DNA from: Geopsychrobacter electrodiphilus DSM 16401
Lineage (GTDB): Bacteria > Desulfobacterota > Desulfuromonadia > Desulfuromonadales > Geopsychrobacteraceae
Length of the DNA stretch: 64,000 nucleotides
Reading direction: 5' to 3'
Assembly: GCF_000384395.1 (NCBI RefSeq)
Contig: NZ_ARWE01000001.1
Span: forward strand, 2,950,501-3,014,500
Shown here one piece after another: positions 1-9,608 of this stretch (the stretch's first letter is position 1; every line of letters starts with the position of its first letter). The notes below the pieces were generated by a model. The model saw nothing but the letters and a program-made list of their open reading frames with translations, was not told where the DNA came from and ran no database searches. A program made the position numbers and the translations under genes.

Positions 1-99
1 GGACAAAAAACATGATCATCCTGCACCAAATTAAACAGATTCCCGCAAGCCTGGGCGCCGTCCTGCTCTCCGAAAAAAGCTCTTGATCGACGGCAAAGC

Positions 100-378
100 A
101 TGAGCGGCAATCATCTTCATCCCGAATATGTCGAAAAATTTTACGGCGTTCCTCGGCCCTTTTCCTGTTGGCACCCTGTGCGACTGAACAATGATGAAAT
201 TGCGCTGATGATTGACCGCAACCATCTGGGCGAGCACTCGCTGAAGCTTAAATTGATCATCACCGCCGAAGGCCGCCGCTTGAAAGATGCACCCGAGTTT
301 AATCTACCAGATAGCAGTCGGATTCTGGCTGAAGTCGACCCGCTTCTCAAAGGGCTTCAAATCGAAAATTATCTCTAG
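100..378 (+). CDS. Small hypothetical protein (92 aa)
   Basis: An open frame of 92 codons starts at an ATG without a clear Shine-Dalgarno sequence and ends 127 bases before the AbiEi-like gene. The product is soluble-looking, has no signal peptide or membrane segment, and I recognise no motif in it. The frame stays open upstream to base 16, so the true start could differ. Several frames on the opposite strand also cross this region, so coding is not certain. It does not resemble the nucleotidyltransferase toxin that normally partners AbiEi, despite its position next to an AbiEi-like gene. Confidence 0.35.
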   Translation: MSGNHLHPEYVEKFYGVPRPFSCWHPVRLNNDEIALMIDRNHLGEHSLKLKLIITAEGRRLKDAPEFNLPDSSRILAEVDPLLKGLQIENYL

Positions 379-505
379 ACGACTGCGTTGAACCGGCAGA
401 GAACGCTTGACAAGACGGCCCTCTTCAGTTTCAATAATTGCCGCTATCAATACCATTGAACACCCTGACTTTAGTGAACACAAAAACCCATAAAGCTGAG
501 ATCTC

Positions 506-1567
506 ATGACCAACAAGACCAAACAACGCGATGAACAAATTATCTTTGGCAGCATGAAGGCGATCCGCAGTCTGCCTGGATGTCATATTGACTTCGTCAT
601 CAAAAAACTGGGCGGGCCGTTTGCGGGAACCATTAAAATCGGCGGGGACTGGGGTGAAAAATATTACTTCCTTAAGGTCGTACCCAAACTTTCTCCAGAG
701 ATCGCCGATCTGGTGATTCATCAATTAAAAACAACCGCAGCTCCGGCAAATTGTGCCCCCCTGCTTTTGACCCATTACGTCAGCCCCAACCTGGCCGCCA
801 AATTAAAGCAGAAAAAAATTGAGTTCGCTGATTGCGCCGGCAACCTGCTCCTGCAACAGGCGCCGCTCTATGTCGAAATTGCGGGGCAACGACATCTGCA
901 GGTCAGTGGTGGGCTCGACCGCCTGTTCCGATCCGCGGGGCTGAAACTGATATACCTCTTCCTGCGCAATCCACAGAGCGTCAATGCCTCCTATCGAATC
1001 CTTGCCGAGGACGCCGGTATTGCGTTGGGAGCAATCGGAGATATTTTTAAAGAACTGAAAAATCGCGGAAATCTCATGCTCAGTTCTGAGGGTAGAGAAC
1101 TAACTGCCGCCGAAGACCTTCTGCAACGCTGGCAACTCGGGTATCTTGAGACCCTGCGACCACGCATGTTAGTTCAACGCTGCTCCCTGAATTCGAGTTA
1201 TTCGTTGCAACAATTGCCGGAGCTGTTACGCAGCTCCTCTGATAGAGCAACGGTAATGCTCGGCGGACAATTGGGCGCATCGTTGTTAACCAATCACCTT
1301 GACCCGGAATCGGCGGTGCTCTATATCAACTCGCAACAGCAACAGGAAGTTATGCTGCAACTCCAGCTGACTCCAGATCCGCATGGTAATGTCAGCCTGC
1401 AGGCCCCCTTCGGAAAACAGAATTTCTGGAATGGCGTGCAACCCGCAGGGCTGAATCTGGTCGATCCAATCTTGACCTATGCTGAACTCGCCGGCGACAG
1501 TTCCTGTGCCAGAGCTGCAGACAATCTCTACACACAGTATATTTTGCCGCGTCTATGCCGGAACTGA
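506..1567 (+). CDS. AbiEi-like antitoxin/transcriptional regulator family protein
   Basis: The 353-residue product resembles the large AbiEi-type regulators, the antitoxin side of type IV toxin-antitoxin systems, which bind DNA through winged-helix segments. A region around residues 90-120 contains the segment FADCAGNLLL, like the D(x)AGN block of this family. A helix-rich block at about 142-190 (RSAGLKLIYLFL then ILAEDAGIALGAIGDIF) reads as a winged helix. The remaining C-terminal half is less familiar. No AbiEii nucleotidyltransferase is visible on either side, so it may act alone as a regulator. The next gene begins 64 bases downstream on the same strand. Family assignment is from memory of motifs and is moderate. 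Confidence 0.55.
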   Translation: MTNKTKQRDEQIIFGSMKAIRSLPGCHIDFVIKKLGGPFAGTIKIGGDWGEKYYFLKVVPKLSPEIADLVIHQLKTTAAPANCAPLLLTHYVSPNLAAKLKQKKIEFADCAGNLLLQQAPLYVEIAGQRHLQVSGGLDRLFRSAGLKLIYLFLRNPQSVNASYRILAEDAGIALGAIGDIFKELKNRGNLMLSSEGRELTAAEDLLQRWQLGYLETLRPRMLVQRCSLNSSYSLQQLPELLRSSSDRATVMLGGQLGASLLTNHLDPESAVLYINSQQQQEVMLQLQLTPDPHGNVSLQAPFGKQNFWNGVQPAGLNLVDPILTYAELAGDSSCARAADNLYTQYILPRLCRN

Positions 1568-1631
1568 TCCGATTTCGCCATCGGATAAACGCGCGATTTT
1601 ATCCTCACTCTAACTTGAGCTGCGCTGAAAT

Positions 1632-2441
1632 ATGGACTTTGACCGCCTGACGCTGACAATTCTTGGTTCTGGCACCAGCACCGGCATTCCGGTAATCGGC
1701 TGCTCCTGTGCGGTCTGCCGGTCAGAAGACCCGCGTAATCGCCGCACCCGTTGCAGTGCGCTACTCAGCTTTTGCGGTCACAACATCCTGATCGACACGG
1801 CAACCGACCTGCGCCAACAGCTGCTGCGCGAAAATATCGGCCATATCGATGCGGTCCTCTATACCCATGTTCACGCGGATCACCTGCACGGCATCGACGA
1901 TCTCCGGGTCTTCACCCGCCGTGACATGCCAGCCTTACCGCTCTATGGCGCGGCCTCAACACTCCAACAGATCCGCCATAACTTCAGCTACATCTTTGAC
2001 CCCGTTACACAACCGGGGTATATTCCACAATTGAAAACCTGCCCTGTCGCAAACAGCTTTACTCTCGGAGGACTAACCCTGATTCCGGTCCCGCTTTTGC
2101 ATGGAGCAATGGAGGTCTTCGGTTACCGGATTGGGCCACTGGCTTACTTAACTGACTGCAATGGAATCCCGAAAAATTCCCTCAAACTGCTCAAGGGGCT
2201 AGATGTTTTGATTCTTGATGGTCTACGGCTCAAACCGCACAAAACACATTTCAATGTTCAGCAGGCGGTCGCCATGGCGCAGGAGATTGGGGCACAACAA
2301 ACATGGCTGACCCATCTCAGCCATGAAATTGACCACCCCCTGCATGAAAAAGAGCTCCCACAGGGAATTGGATTCGCCTATGATGGACAGCAGATTTCAC
2401 TCGCGCTACCCACATTAAATGCAGACAGAGATTTCGACTGA
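1632..2441 (+). CDS. PhnP-like MBL-fold metallo-hydrolase (cyclic phosphodiesterase family)
   Basis: This 269-residue protein has a metallo-beta-lactamase fold. The N-terminus reads LGSGTSTGIPVIGCSCAVC, the glycine-rich start plus Cys pair typical of PhnP and related 5-phosphoribosyl-1,2-cyclic phosphate or 2',3'-cyclic nucleotide phosphodiesterases. The zinc motif HVHADH lies at about residues 79-84, and further ligands appear in PVPLLHG, YLTDCNG and the late THLSHEI. There is no C-P lyase cluster nearby, so a phosphonate role is not supported; a general cyclic-phosphate or RNA-end phosphodiesterase is possible. Its TGA overlaps the next ATG by one base, which implies translational coupling to the unknown 606-residue protein. 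Confidence 0.8.
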   Translation: MDFDRLTLTILGSGTSTGIPVIGCSCAVCRSEDPRNRRTRCSALLSFCGHNILIDTATDLRQQLLRENIGHIDAVLYTHVHADHLHGIDDLRVFTRRDMPALPLYGAASTLQQIRHNFSYIFDPVTQPGYIPQLKTCPVANSFTLGGLTLIPVPLLHGAMEVFGYRIGPLAYLTDCNGIPKNSLKLLKGLDVLILDGLRLKPHKTHFNVQQAVAMAQEIGAQQTWLTHLSHEIDHPLHEKELPQGIGFAYDGQQISLALPTLNADRDFD

Positions 2442-4261
2442 TGAATACTGAACTTCGCCTGCACGGCCACATCGATGAGAATATTGAATTTTTCGCTACC
2501 TCCGCGGGGGGCAACGATGCGCGCCCACAGTTTTATCAGCAAAATGGTAAAGAACTCCGCTTCTTTGCACCCGGCAACGAATTTTTCCTCACACCGCAAG
2601 GGGTCAAACATCGGGGGAATGGTGGTTCCTTCTGCGAGTACATGTTCGGGGTCGAACAACCCCTGGCCGATCTGGCAAAGACCGATATCCGCAATCGCCT
2701 CATACTTTACGGCACAAGCTATGACAAGAATGCGCGTCTGCTCTTCAGCAACAGCACCGACGGTGACCACAGCTACAGCCGCCTGTTTCTCGAAGGTCAT
2801 GCGATCTACAACACCTTTTTCTTCGTCCACGACCCCCTCAATGAAGAGAACATCAAAGGACAACAGCTTCAAATCCTGCAAAAGATAGGCAAAACCTGCA
2901 AGCGCACCCTGGAACTCAGCGCTATTGACGATTCGTCTCTCTGCGCCGAGCTCCTTAAGCAACTGCCGGAGAGCTCATCAATCTATCTGTTCCGCCTGAT
3001 TCACAAAAAGCATCGCTGCTTCCAGCAACGCTTCCGCGAACTCTATTTTGCCAACCACAACCTCGATACCAATGCCCTGACTGAACTTGACAACCTGGCG
3101 TTAACCCTTGGAATTGATCGATATCAGCAAGAACGGATCCGCATCGATGTCATGTTTCAGCATCGAGACAATTCCCGGATCGTCAATGAATATAAAAAGG
3201 TCCTGATCTCCTGTCGTCAGAAAGGGTTTATTGACCAGGCCGCCAACGCACGCCTGACCCGGCTGAAAACCTTGTCAGTCCGTCAAGGGATTCCAACGGC
3301 ACTGTTTTTGGCCCTCGATGAGCTTCTGAAAACACAGGAGATGGAGGCCCCACGCGAAAAAACCTACATCTCAGAGACTCGCCAGATCCTGCAGGGGATG
3401 ATGTTTCAAGAAGAACGCTTCGAAACCAGCGTCGACAACCGCGACATGGTCATTCTGCTAGAAGCCAAACAGCTTGCCGCAAAAAACCGTGATCACAGCT
3501 TTGAACACCTGCTGCTTGAAACCGGCAAAATCTGTGATGAAAAGATCCGGGACGGAGCAGATCTGCTTCTGCTGGAGAATTTCTCTTACATCATCACCTT
3601 TTTTGATCGTTTTGACAGCAGTTCCCAGCAGATCAGTCAACTGGCCTTCATGGACGGCTACCGGCTCAACGACGAGGTCGTACGCAGCCTGCTGGGCAGC
3701 CGTGATTCTTTTGAGTCCCTGCAACCCGGACTTTTTGAAAAACTCTTCTTCTCATCCATCGAAGAGAACGACTATCTAGGTCGCTTCGGTCGGCGCAAGA
3801 TCAAGGTCTTGCGCCGGGGTCTCGACCGGATCGTTGCCGGTCAGCAGAGTATTAACGATCTGGTCACCGAACTTGCCCGGCTCAACGAAGAGGAGCGCCT
3901 CTTCCTTTTGCTGTTGGGGCAGGCAAAGAAGAGAATCCGGAACTCTTACTCGCGCTACTATACGCGTAAGGAGCAGGAAGAGCTTCTCAACGAAATCAGT
4001 AACGAATTACGCGACACCGGGGCTTTAGATCAGGATATCCCAATCGCCCTGTTTGAAGATGTGGTGATGCATATCAAAAAAGAAGCAGTCTATCTCCACA
4101 ACCTGCTGCCGCAGATTATATCCGAAAGTGATCTGTGTCTGCGCAATGACTTCTTGACCAACAGCGGATTAGACCGCTTTACCATCGAAGAGATCGAACG
4201 CGAATACTTCAGTCATCACGATCTTGACCCCAATGCTCTGGTCCAACTTCGCGCCGGGTAA
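2441..4261 (+). CDS. Large conserved hypothetical protein (606 aa), possibly TIGR04442 family
   Basis: The product is a 606-residue soluble, charged, mainly helical protein with no signal peptide or transmembrane segment and no catalytic motif I can name. I faintly recall an uncharacterised delta-proteobacterial family of this size (TIGR04442) but could not check it. Internal features include a YFxNHxLDxNAL-type phrase near residue 205 and a related [15 protein letters not shown] phrase at the C-terminus, which suggests two copies of a short motif. The gene is coupled to the PhnP-like gene by a one-base overlap, and the EF-G paralogue begins 26 bases after its stop, so all three probably share an mRNA. 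Confidence 0.7.
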   Translation: MNTELRLHGHIDENIEFFATSAGGNDARPQFYQQNGKELRFFAPGNEFFLTPQGVKHRGNGGSFCEYMFGVEQPLADLAKTDIRNRLILYGTSYDKNARLLFSNSTDGDHSYSRLFLEGHAIYNTFFFVHDPLNEENIKGQQLQILQKIGKTCKRTLELSAIDDSSLCAELLKQLPESSSIYLFRLIHKKHRCFQQRFRELYFANHNLDTNALTELDNLALTLGIDRYQQERIRIDVMFQHRDNSRIVNEYKKVLISCRQKGFIDQAANARLTRLKTLSVRQGIPTALFLALDELLKTQEMEAPREKTYISETRQILQGMMFQEERFETSVDNRDMVILLEAKQLAAKNRDHSFEHLLLETGKICDEKIRDGADLLLLENFSYIITFFDRFDSSSQQISQLAFMDGYRLNDEVVRSLLGSRDSFESLQPGLFEKLFFSSIEENDYLGRFGRRKIKVLRRGLDRIVAGQQSINDLVTELARLNEEERLFLLLLGQAKKRIRNSYSRYYTRKEQEELLNEISNELRDTGALDQDIPIALFEDVVMHIKKEAVYLHNLLPQIISESDLCLRNDFLTNSGLDRFTIEEIEREYFSHHDLDPNALVQLRAG

Positions 4262-4286
4262 CACCCTTCTCCAAATCGGGGGGAAC

Positions 4287-6350
4287 ATGCCAGCAACCAA
4301 ACTCGACCGGATGCGCAATATCGGGATCATCTCGCATATCGATGCGGGCAAAACGACCCTTTCCGAACGGATCCTCTTCTACAGCGGCGAAATTCACAAA
4401 ATGGGTGAAGTACATGACGGTGCTTCGGCCATGGACTGGATGGCTCAAGAACAAGAGCGCGGCATCACCATTACCGCCAGTGCCACCAGTTGCCGCTGGC
4501 ACGACCTGCAGATCAATCTGATTGACACCCCCGGCCACATCGATTTTACCATCGAAGTTGAACGCTCTCTGCGTGCACTCGATGGTGCCATCGCCATTTT
4601 CAGTGCGGTAGAAGGGGTGCAGCCCCAGAGTGAATCGGTCTGGCGCCAGGCCAACCACTATCAGGTGCCCCGCATCTGCCTGATCAATAAAATGGACCGG
4701 ATCGGCGCCGACTATCAACGAGTCATGCAGACCATTGCCCAAAGGCTCAACGCTCGCCCGGTACTGCTCCAGCTCCCGCTCGGGATCGAAGAGAATTTCT
4801 GCGGGGTGATTGATATCCTCAACAGTCAGCAGATTCTCTTTTCGAACGAGGATCAGGGGTGCAGTCTACAGGTTTCAGCAGCCAACGCGTCTTTCGCAGC
4901 ACAGATCGCCAGCCACCGCGAGCTGATCGTCGAGGTCGCGGCTGATTTTGATGAAATGATTTTGGGCGATTTTTTGAATGGTCAACCTGTCAGCAACGAA
5001 CGCCTGATCGCCGCCCTGCGCAAGGGAACCATTGCCGGTGAGATTTTTCCGGTGCTGCTTGGTTCGGCGCTGCGCAACAAAGGAATTCAGCCTCTGCTGG
5101 ATGCCGTCGACCAATTCCTGCCCTCCCCTCGCGACTGCATCCCGGCCCTGGGGCGCCACCCGGAAGACAATCAGAGCGAAACCATTCCCTGCGATCCCGA
5201 CGGACCCCTTTGCGCACTCGCCTTCAAGGTGGTCGCGGACGAAGGACGTAAGCTGACCTATCTGCGCATCTACTCTGGCAGCCTTGAAGCTGGCGACAGC
5301 CTGCTGGTCAGTAATCGCATGCAACCCGAAAAGGTCGCCCGGCTTTTCCGCATGCATGCCCACAAGCGCGAAAGGATAACCTCGGCCAGCGCCGGTGATA
5401 TCGTCGCCGCATCCGGGCTCAAATCCGTGCTGACAGGCGACACACTCTGCCGCAATGAGCACCCCCTGATCCTCGCCGGCCTCGAATATCCCGAACCGGT
5501 GGTATCGCTCGCGGTCGAACCACGCGGTATCGATGACCGCGAAAAACTGAGTCTGGCCCTCGACAAACTCCAATGGGAAGATCCAACCTTCAGGGTCACA
5601 GAAGACCCAGATACGGGCCAGACGTTGCTGACCGGCATGGGCGAGTTGCATCTGGAAGTGATTGTGCAACGACTCGAGTCCGATTTCGGCGTTCAGGTTA
5701 ACACCGGCAAGCCCCAGGTGGTCTACCGCGAAACCTTGCAAAAGCAGATCGAACATCGTGAACTTTTCGAACACGAAATCGATGGGCACCTCAACCAGGG
5801 CGACGTCCTGCTGCGCTTGACCCCGCTGCCCCGGCGCAGCGGGGTACAGATTGATCTCCCGCCAACGCTTCTGGAGAGCCTCACCCCCGAAATTTCTGTG
5901 GCACTCAAACCCGAAATTGAACAAACCTGCCACGCCGGAGTCGTCGCCGGTTACCCCCTGACAGACCTCAAGGTCGAAATTCTGGAGATCCCTTTTGATC
6001 CGGTCAAAACCACACCGCGCGGGATTCTGGCCGCCCTGCATCTCGCCATTATTCAAGCGGGGCGTAAAGCGGGTCCCACCCTGCTCGAACCGATTATGCA
6101 ACTTGAATTGACCACACCCAGCGAACACACCGGCCGCGTCATGGGGAGCCTGCAGCAGAAAGGCGGGCAGGTCGCCGGCATCCTCACCAACGCCGATCAG
6201 GACCTGATCCACGCGACCATCCCGTTGACCCAAATGTTCGGTTACATGACCGAACTGCGCAGCGCGACCAAGGGAAGCGGCAGCTTCACCATGGAATTTT
6301 CACATTTCGATCAGGCACCGGTCGAAACCCTCAAACGGTTCGGTCTGTGA
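4287..6350 (+). CDS. Elongation factor G paralogue (translational GTPase)
   Basis: The product is 687 residues, the size of EF-G, which drives ribosomal translocation or, for some paralogues, ribosome recycling. The GTPase domain shows G1 HIDAGKTT near residue 18, the switch region [11 protein letters not shown]3 DTPGHIDF and G4 NKMD. Domains II to V follow, including GMGELHLEV and a typical EF-G C-terminus. The ATG at 4287 is preferred because GGGGGGAAC precedes it; a frame extending back to 4224 would overlap the previous gene. It is not next to rpsL, rpsG or tuf, so it is probably a second EF-G rather than the main fusA. Neighbours are the unknown 606-residue protein and a PanE-family reductase. 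Confidence 0.85.
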   Translation: MPATKLDRMRNIGIISHIDAGKTTLSERILFYSGEIHKMGEVHDGASAMDWMAQEQERGITITASATSCRWHDLQINLIDTPGHIDFTIEVERSLRALDGAIAIFSAVEGVQPQSESVWRQANHYQVPRICLINKMDRIGADYQRVMQTIAQRLNARPVLLQLPLGIEENFCGVIDILNSQQILFSNEDQGCSLQVSAANASFAAQIASHRELIVEVAADFDEMILGDFLNGQPVSNERLIAALRKGTIAGEIFPVLLGSALRNKGIQPLLDAVDQFLPSPRDCIPALGRHPEDNQSETIPCDPDGPLCALAFKVVADEGRKLTYLRIYSGSLEAGDSLLVSNRMQPEKVARLFRMHAHKRERITSASAGDIVAASGLKSVLTGDTLCRNEHPLILAGLEYPEPVVSLAVEPRGIDDREKLSLALDKLQWEDPTFRVTEDPDTGQTLLTGMGELHLEVIVQRLESDFGVQVNTGKPQVVYRETLQKQIEHRELFEHEIDGHLNQGDVLLRLTPLPRRSGVQIDLPPTLLESLTPEISVALKPEIEQTCHAGVVAGYPLTDLKVEILEIPFDPVKTTPRGILAALHLAIIQAGRKAGPTLLEPIMQLELTTPSEHTGRVMGSLQQKGGQVAGILTNADQDLIHATIPLTQMFGYMTELRSATKGSGSFTMEFSHFDQAPVETLKRFGL

Positions 6351-6392
6351 TACATTCGCCCTGACAAAACGACGCAAAACAGGAAACAATCC

Positions 6393-7376
6393 ATGACTCG
6401 ACCAGAGAAAGTTGCCATTCTTGGCCTCGGCGCAATGGGGGCCTATTTCGCCAGCCGGTTCCTCTTGACTCCACATGTCTGCACCTCAGTCCTGGCAAAA
6501 GGCCAACGTTACGCCCGATTAATGGAAAACGGTGTACAGGTCAATGGCCAGCATTTTAAAATCCCGCTGGTCCATCCTGAAGAAAAACCCGATCCGGCCA
6601 CTCTGATTATTGTCGCCTTAAAACACCATCAGCTGGCAGAAGCTGCCCATGACCTGCAAAACCTGGTCGGTGATCAGACCACGATCATCTCGGTCATGAA
6701 CGGACTGGACAGTGAGAACTTCCTCGGGTCGATCTACGGCATGGACAAAGTGCTCTATACCATCTCAGTCGGCATCGATGCGGTGCGTGAGGGGAGCGAG
6801 GTCAGCTATACAAATCCGGGAAAACAAATTTTCGGGGCGGCAGACAACCAGCAGCTCAGTCCCAGAGTTAAAACGGTCCAGGATTTATTTCGGCTGGCCG
6901 GGATTCCCTTTGAGACCCCGCCGGATATGATCCGCATGCTCTGGTGGAAATTTATGATCAATGTCGGCATGAACCAGGCGTCAGCCGTCCTGCGCGCACC
7001 CTATTCGGTTTTCCAGCAATCGAGGGAAGCTCAACAGTTGATGATAGCCTTAATGCGTGAAGTCATCGCCCTCGCTGATGTTACCGGGATAAAATTGGGA
7101 GAGGACGCCATCGAAGATTGGTACCCTGTCCTCCATGCCCTTGCGCCACAGGGGAAAACCTCGATGTTGCAAGACATTGAGGCAGGGAGAAAAACAGAGG
7201 TCGAAATTTTTGCGGGCAAGGTTGTCGAACTCGCTGAAGCATACGATATCCCCGCGCCCGTGAATCGAACCTTTTTGCAAACGATCAGGGTTTTGGAAGC
7301 GTATCCAACAAAAAAAATCCCCGTGTCACAGGAGGCGCAACACGGGGGAAACACCTGGAGAGAGAAGCCAGGCTAG
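6393..7376 (+). CDS. 2-dehydropantoate 2-reductase family protein (PanE/ApbA)
   Basis: This 327-residue protein begins with the NADPH-binding Rossmann signature VAILGLGAMGAYFASRF and continues with the C-terminal helical domain of ketopantoate reductases (WWKFMINVGMNQASAVL, then SMLQDIEAGRKTEVE). The classical reaction reduces 2-dehydropantoate to pantoate in coenzyme A synthesis, though many paralogues act on other 2-oxo acids. No panB or panC is nearby. The last roughly 20 codons run through a hairpin that looks like the transcription terminator of the convergent lut operon, so the extreme C-terminus may be a recent extension. Confidence 0.82.
   Translation: MTRPEKVAILGLGAMGAYFASRFLLTPHVCTSVLAKGQRYARLMENGVQVNGQHFKIPLVHPEEKPDPATLIIVALKHHQLAEAAHDLQNLVGDQTTIISVMNGLDSENFLGSIYGMDKVLYTISVGIDAVREGSEVSYTNPGKQIFGAADNQQLSPRVKTVQDLFRLAGIPFETPPDMIRMLWWKFMINVGMNQASAVLRAPYSVFQQSREAQQLMIALMREVIALADVTGIKLGEDAIEDWYPVLHALAPQGKTSMLQDIEAGRKTEVEIFAGKVVELAEAYDIPAPVNRTFLQTIRVLEAYPTKKIPVSQEAQHGGNTWREKPG
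7310..7348 (-). terminator. Rho-independent terminator of the lut operon, inside the panE-like 3' end
   Basis: On the minus strand an 8-bp perfect stem (CCCCGTGT at 7319-7326 with ACACGGGG at 7340-7347) is followed by a run of eight T (complement of 7310-7317). It lies 52 bases past the stop codon of the LutB-LutA gene and overlaps the coding 3' end of the convergent PanE-family gene. Confidence 0.75.
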
Positions 7377-7399
7377 CACTTGGGATTTTCTGTTAGGGT

Positions 7400-9559
7400 C
7401 TAACCTTTTGCCTTTTCAGCCCGTAGCCCGGCAGCCAGCAGTTCGATGGTGTGGGCGACGGTGACCTTGGATTCATTCTTCTCGAGCCCGCCACGCAGCT
7501 GCATCATGCAGCCCGGACAGTCCATCGCGACGCAATCGGCGCCAGACTTTTCAATATCCTGCAGCTTGTCCCCCAGAATTTTTTTGGCAATTTCCGGGTG
7601 GCTGGTCAGCGAGTAACTGCCGCCGAAGCCGCAGCAGCGATCAGCGTGATCCATCTCGATCAGTTCATGACCCGAGGTTTGGATCAACTCACGCGGCTCT
7701 CGCCAGACTCCAGCCCCGCGCTTTAAGTGGCAGGAGTCATGATAGGTAATTTTCTGCGCCAACGGCAGATCCTTGAACTGCTCGGCGGCTTGCAGTTGAT
7801 TGACGATGTAGCCGGCAGCATCCACCGTGATCGATGAAAGCTTTTCGGCCTTGGCCAGCCACTGGTGATCGTCCTTGAAGTGCTCAACAAAATCCCGCTG
7901 CAACGCCATGGTGCAGGTTGGGCAGGTGGTGAGTACGGCGTCGGGATTTCCGGCCAGCAGCGCGTCTATGTTCTGTTTAGCCAGTTCGACCGCAGTCGTC
8001 TTGTCCCCCGAGTAGAGCGCCGGGACCCCGCAACAGTTCTGCTCAAGCGGGTAATCAACTTCAACATTCAGATGGTTCATCACCTCGACCAGATCGGTCC
8101 CGAGTTCCGGGTAGAGGAAATCATTTGCGCAACCGCCGAAAAGTGAAACCTTCTGACGTGGCGTCTTCAATGTCTGCTTAGGCCAGACATCCCTCAGCGG
8201 TTTGTCGGCAATCGCCGGCAGGGTGCGCCATTCGGTGAGGGGCGAGAAGAAGAGCGGCAGGTGACGGATGGTCCGTTCCCCGCGGGTCACCGGCTTCTGC
8301 AGTACGCTTGCCGCGCGCAGCAGACCGTGGAACAGTTTGCGATTGCGCATCACCTTTCTGAAGACCAGCGACTTGGCGCCACCGATCCCTTCCTTGTCGG
8401 CGATGGTTTCACGCAGGGAGAGGATAATCCCCTCCAGATCGATATTCGCCGGACAGACCGCAACGCAGGAGCGACAACCGATGCAGGCCTTGACGATCTC
8501 GGCGGCGTTATCCAGGCCATGGAAAAAGGCAGTCAGAATGATACCGACAGCGCCGATATAGATGTGCCCGAACACGTGACCACCGACGCTCTGGTAGACC
8601 GGACAGACGTTGGCACAGGCCCCGCAGCGGATGCAACGGCTGGTATCGCAGCAGTGTTCGTCAGCCGCCAGACGGCTGCGGCCGTTGTCGAGCAGCACGA
8701 TATGCAGGTCCTTTTCACCCTCTTCACAGGGAACCGCGCCGCGAATCCAGGTGACATAGCTGGTTAAAGCCTGGCCGGTGGCATTCTTCGGCAGCACGCG
8801 GATGACCCTGGCCGCATCTTCGAGGGTCGGTACCAGTTTGTCGATCCCGACCAGCGCGACATGAGTTTTCGGCAGGGTGGTGGCCAGACGTGCGTTCCCC
8901 TCGTTGGTCACCAGGGCGATCCCGCCGGTTTCGGCGATCGCCAGATTAGCTCCGGAAATTCCCATCTCGGCGTCGAGGTAACCCTGGCGCAACTGCTGAC
9001 GGGCCACTTCGACCAGATGCTTGATATCTGCCGGTTCTTCCTGTCCAGTCTCACGGCTAAAGAGTTCGGCGACCTCTTCCTTGAACATATGGATCGCCGG
9101 CATCACCATGTGGCTGGGCCGCTGGCCTGAAAGCTGCAAAATCCATTCACCCAGATCGGTCTCCAGCGGTTTGACCCCGGCGGCTTCTAGCGCCTTGTTG
9201 AGATGAGTCTCTTCGCTGGCCATGCTCTTACTCTTGACTGTCAGCTTGACCCCTTGCTTGACCGCCAGTTCGGCAATGTAGCGGTTGGCATCCTCGGCGG
9301 TCGCTGCCTGATAGATCGTCGCCCCGGCCGCCTGGGCATTATCGATGAACTGCTGAAGATAACGGGCGTGGTTGATGCGCACATCATCCTTCATCACCCC
9401 TATCTCCTGACGCAGAGCATCAAAATCAAGTCCGCTGAAGGCTTTTTCGCGCGCCAGCAGGTAAGCGTCACCAAACTGGTGCAAGGCCTGCTGCAACTTG
9501 GGGGTGGCCAGTGCTTTATCAATCCGGTTCTGATATGCCTTTGAACGTTCTTTCATCAT
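7400..9559 (-). CDS. Fused LutB-LutA (LldF-LldE) lactate oxidation iron-sulfur protein
   Basis: The 719-residue product joins two subunits of the LutABC/LldEFG L-lactate dehydrogenase. The N-terminal LUD domain (about 60-290) is followed by two ferredoxin-type clusters, CIRCGACANVCP near residue 308 and CIGCRSCVAVCP near 357. The C-terminal half is a LutA-like module with two CCG domains (CCGVPALYSGD near 508 and CCGFGGSYSL near 640). The complex oxidises L-lactate to pyruvate and passes electrons to the membrane quinone pool. The start ATG follows AGGAG. It lies 49 bases after lutC in one operon. Similar fusions are known to me from Desulfovibrio lactate genes, so the fusion is unusual for Bacteria in general but not unique. 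Confidence 0.88.
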   Translation of the reverse strand: MMKERSKAYQNRIDKALATPKLQQALHQFGDAYLLAREKAFSGLDFDALRQEIGVMKDDVRINHARYLQQFIDNAQAAGATIYQAATAEDANRYIAELAVKQGVKLTVKSKSMASEETHLNKALEAAGVKPLETDLGEWILQLSGQRPSHMVMPAIHMFKEEVAELFSRETGQEEPADIKHLVEVARQQLRQGYLDAEMGISGANLAIAETGGIALVTNEGNARLATTLPKTHVALVGIDKLVPTLEDAARVIRVLPKNATGQALTSYVTWIRGAVPCEEGEKDLHIVLLDNGRSRLAADEHCCDTSRCIRCGACANVCPVYQSVGGHVFGHIYIGAVGIILTAFFHGLDNAAEIVKACIGCRSCVAVCPANIDLEGIILSLRETIADKEGIGGAKSLVFRKVMRNRKLFHGLLRAASVLQKPVTRGERTIRHLPLFFSPLTEWRTLPAIADKPLRDVWPKQTLKTPRQKVSLFGGCANDFLYPELGTDLVEVMNHLNVEVDYPLEQNCCGVPALYSGDKTTAVELAKQNIDALLAGNPDAVLTTCPTCTMALQRDFVEHFKDDHQWLAKAEKLSSITVDAAGYIVNQLQAAEQFKDLPLAQKITYHDSCHLKRGAGVWREPRELIQTSGHELIEMDHADRCCGFGGSYSLTSHPEIAKKILGDKLQDIEKSGADCVAMDCPGCMMQLRGGLEKNESKVTVAHTIELLAAGLRAEKAKG

Positions 9560-9608
9560 CTACTCCTGAAGCCTGCGCTTCTCGCCTCTCAGGCCGCATT
9601 TTTGAGGT

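Noticed and set aside
3-86. Open frame from the left edge ending in a TGA at 84-86
   Set aside because: It could be the last 27 codons of a gene beginning outside the window, but the short translation matches nothing I know, so it was not annotated.
1632-2441. Phosphonate-degradation (phn) function for the PhnP-like gene together with the PhnA-like gene at 42.5 kb
   Set aside because: No C-P lyase genes are present and the two genes are 40 kb apart; PhnA is a historic name.
4875-6233. Long minus-strand frame of 452 codons inside the EF-G gene
   Set aside because: It is a shadow of the EF-G reading frame; its translation has no family features, whereas the plus-strand frame has all GTPase motifs.
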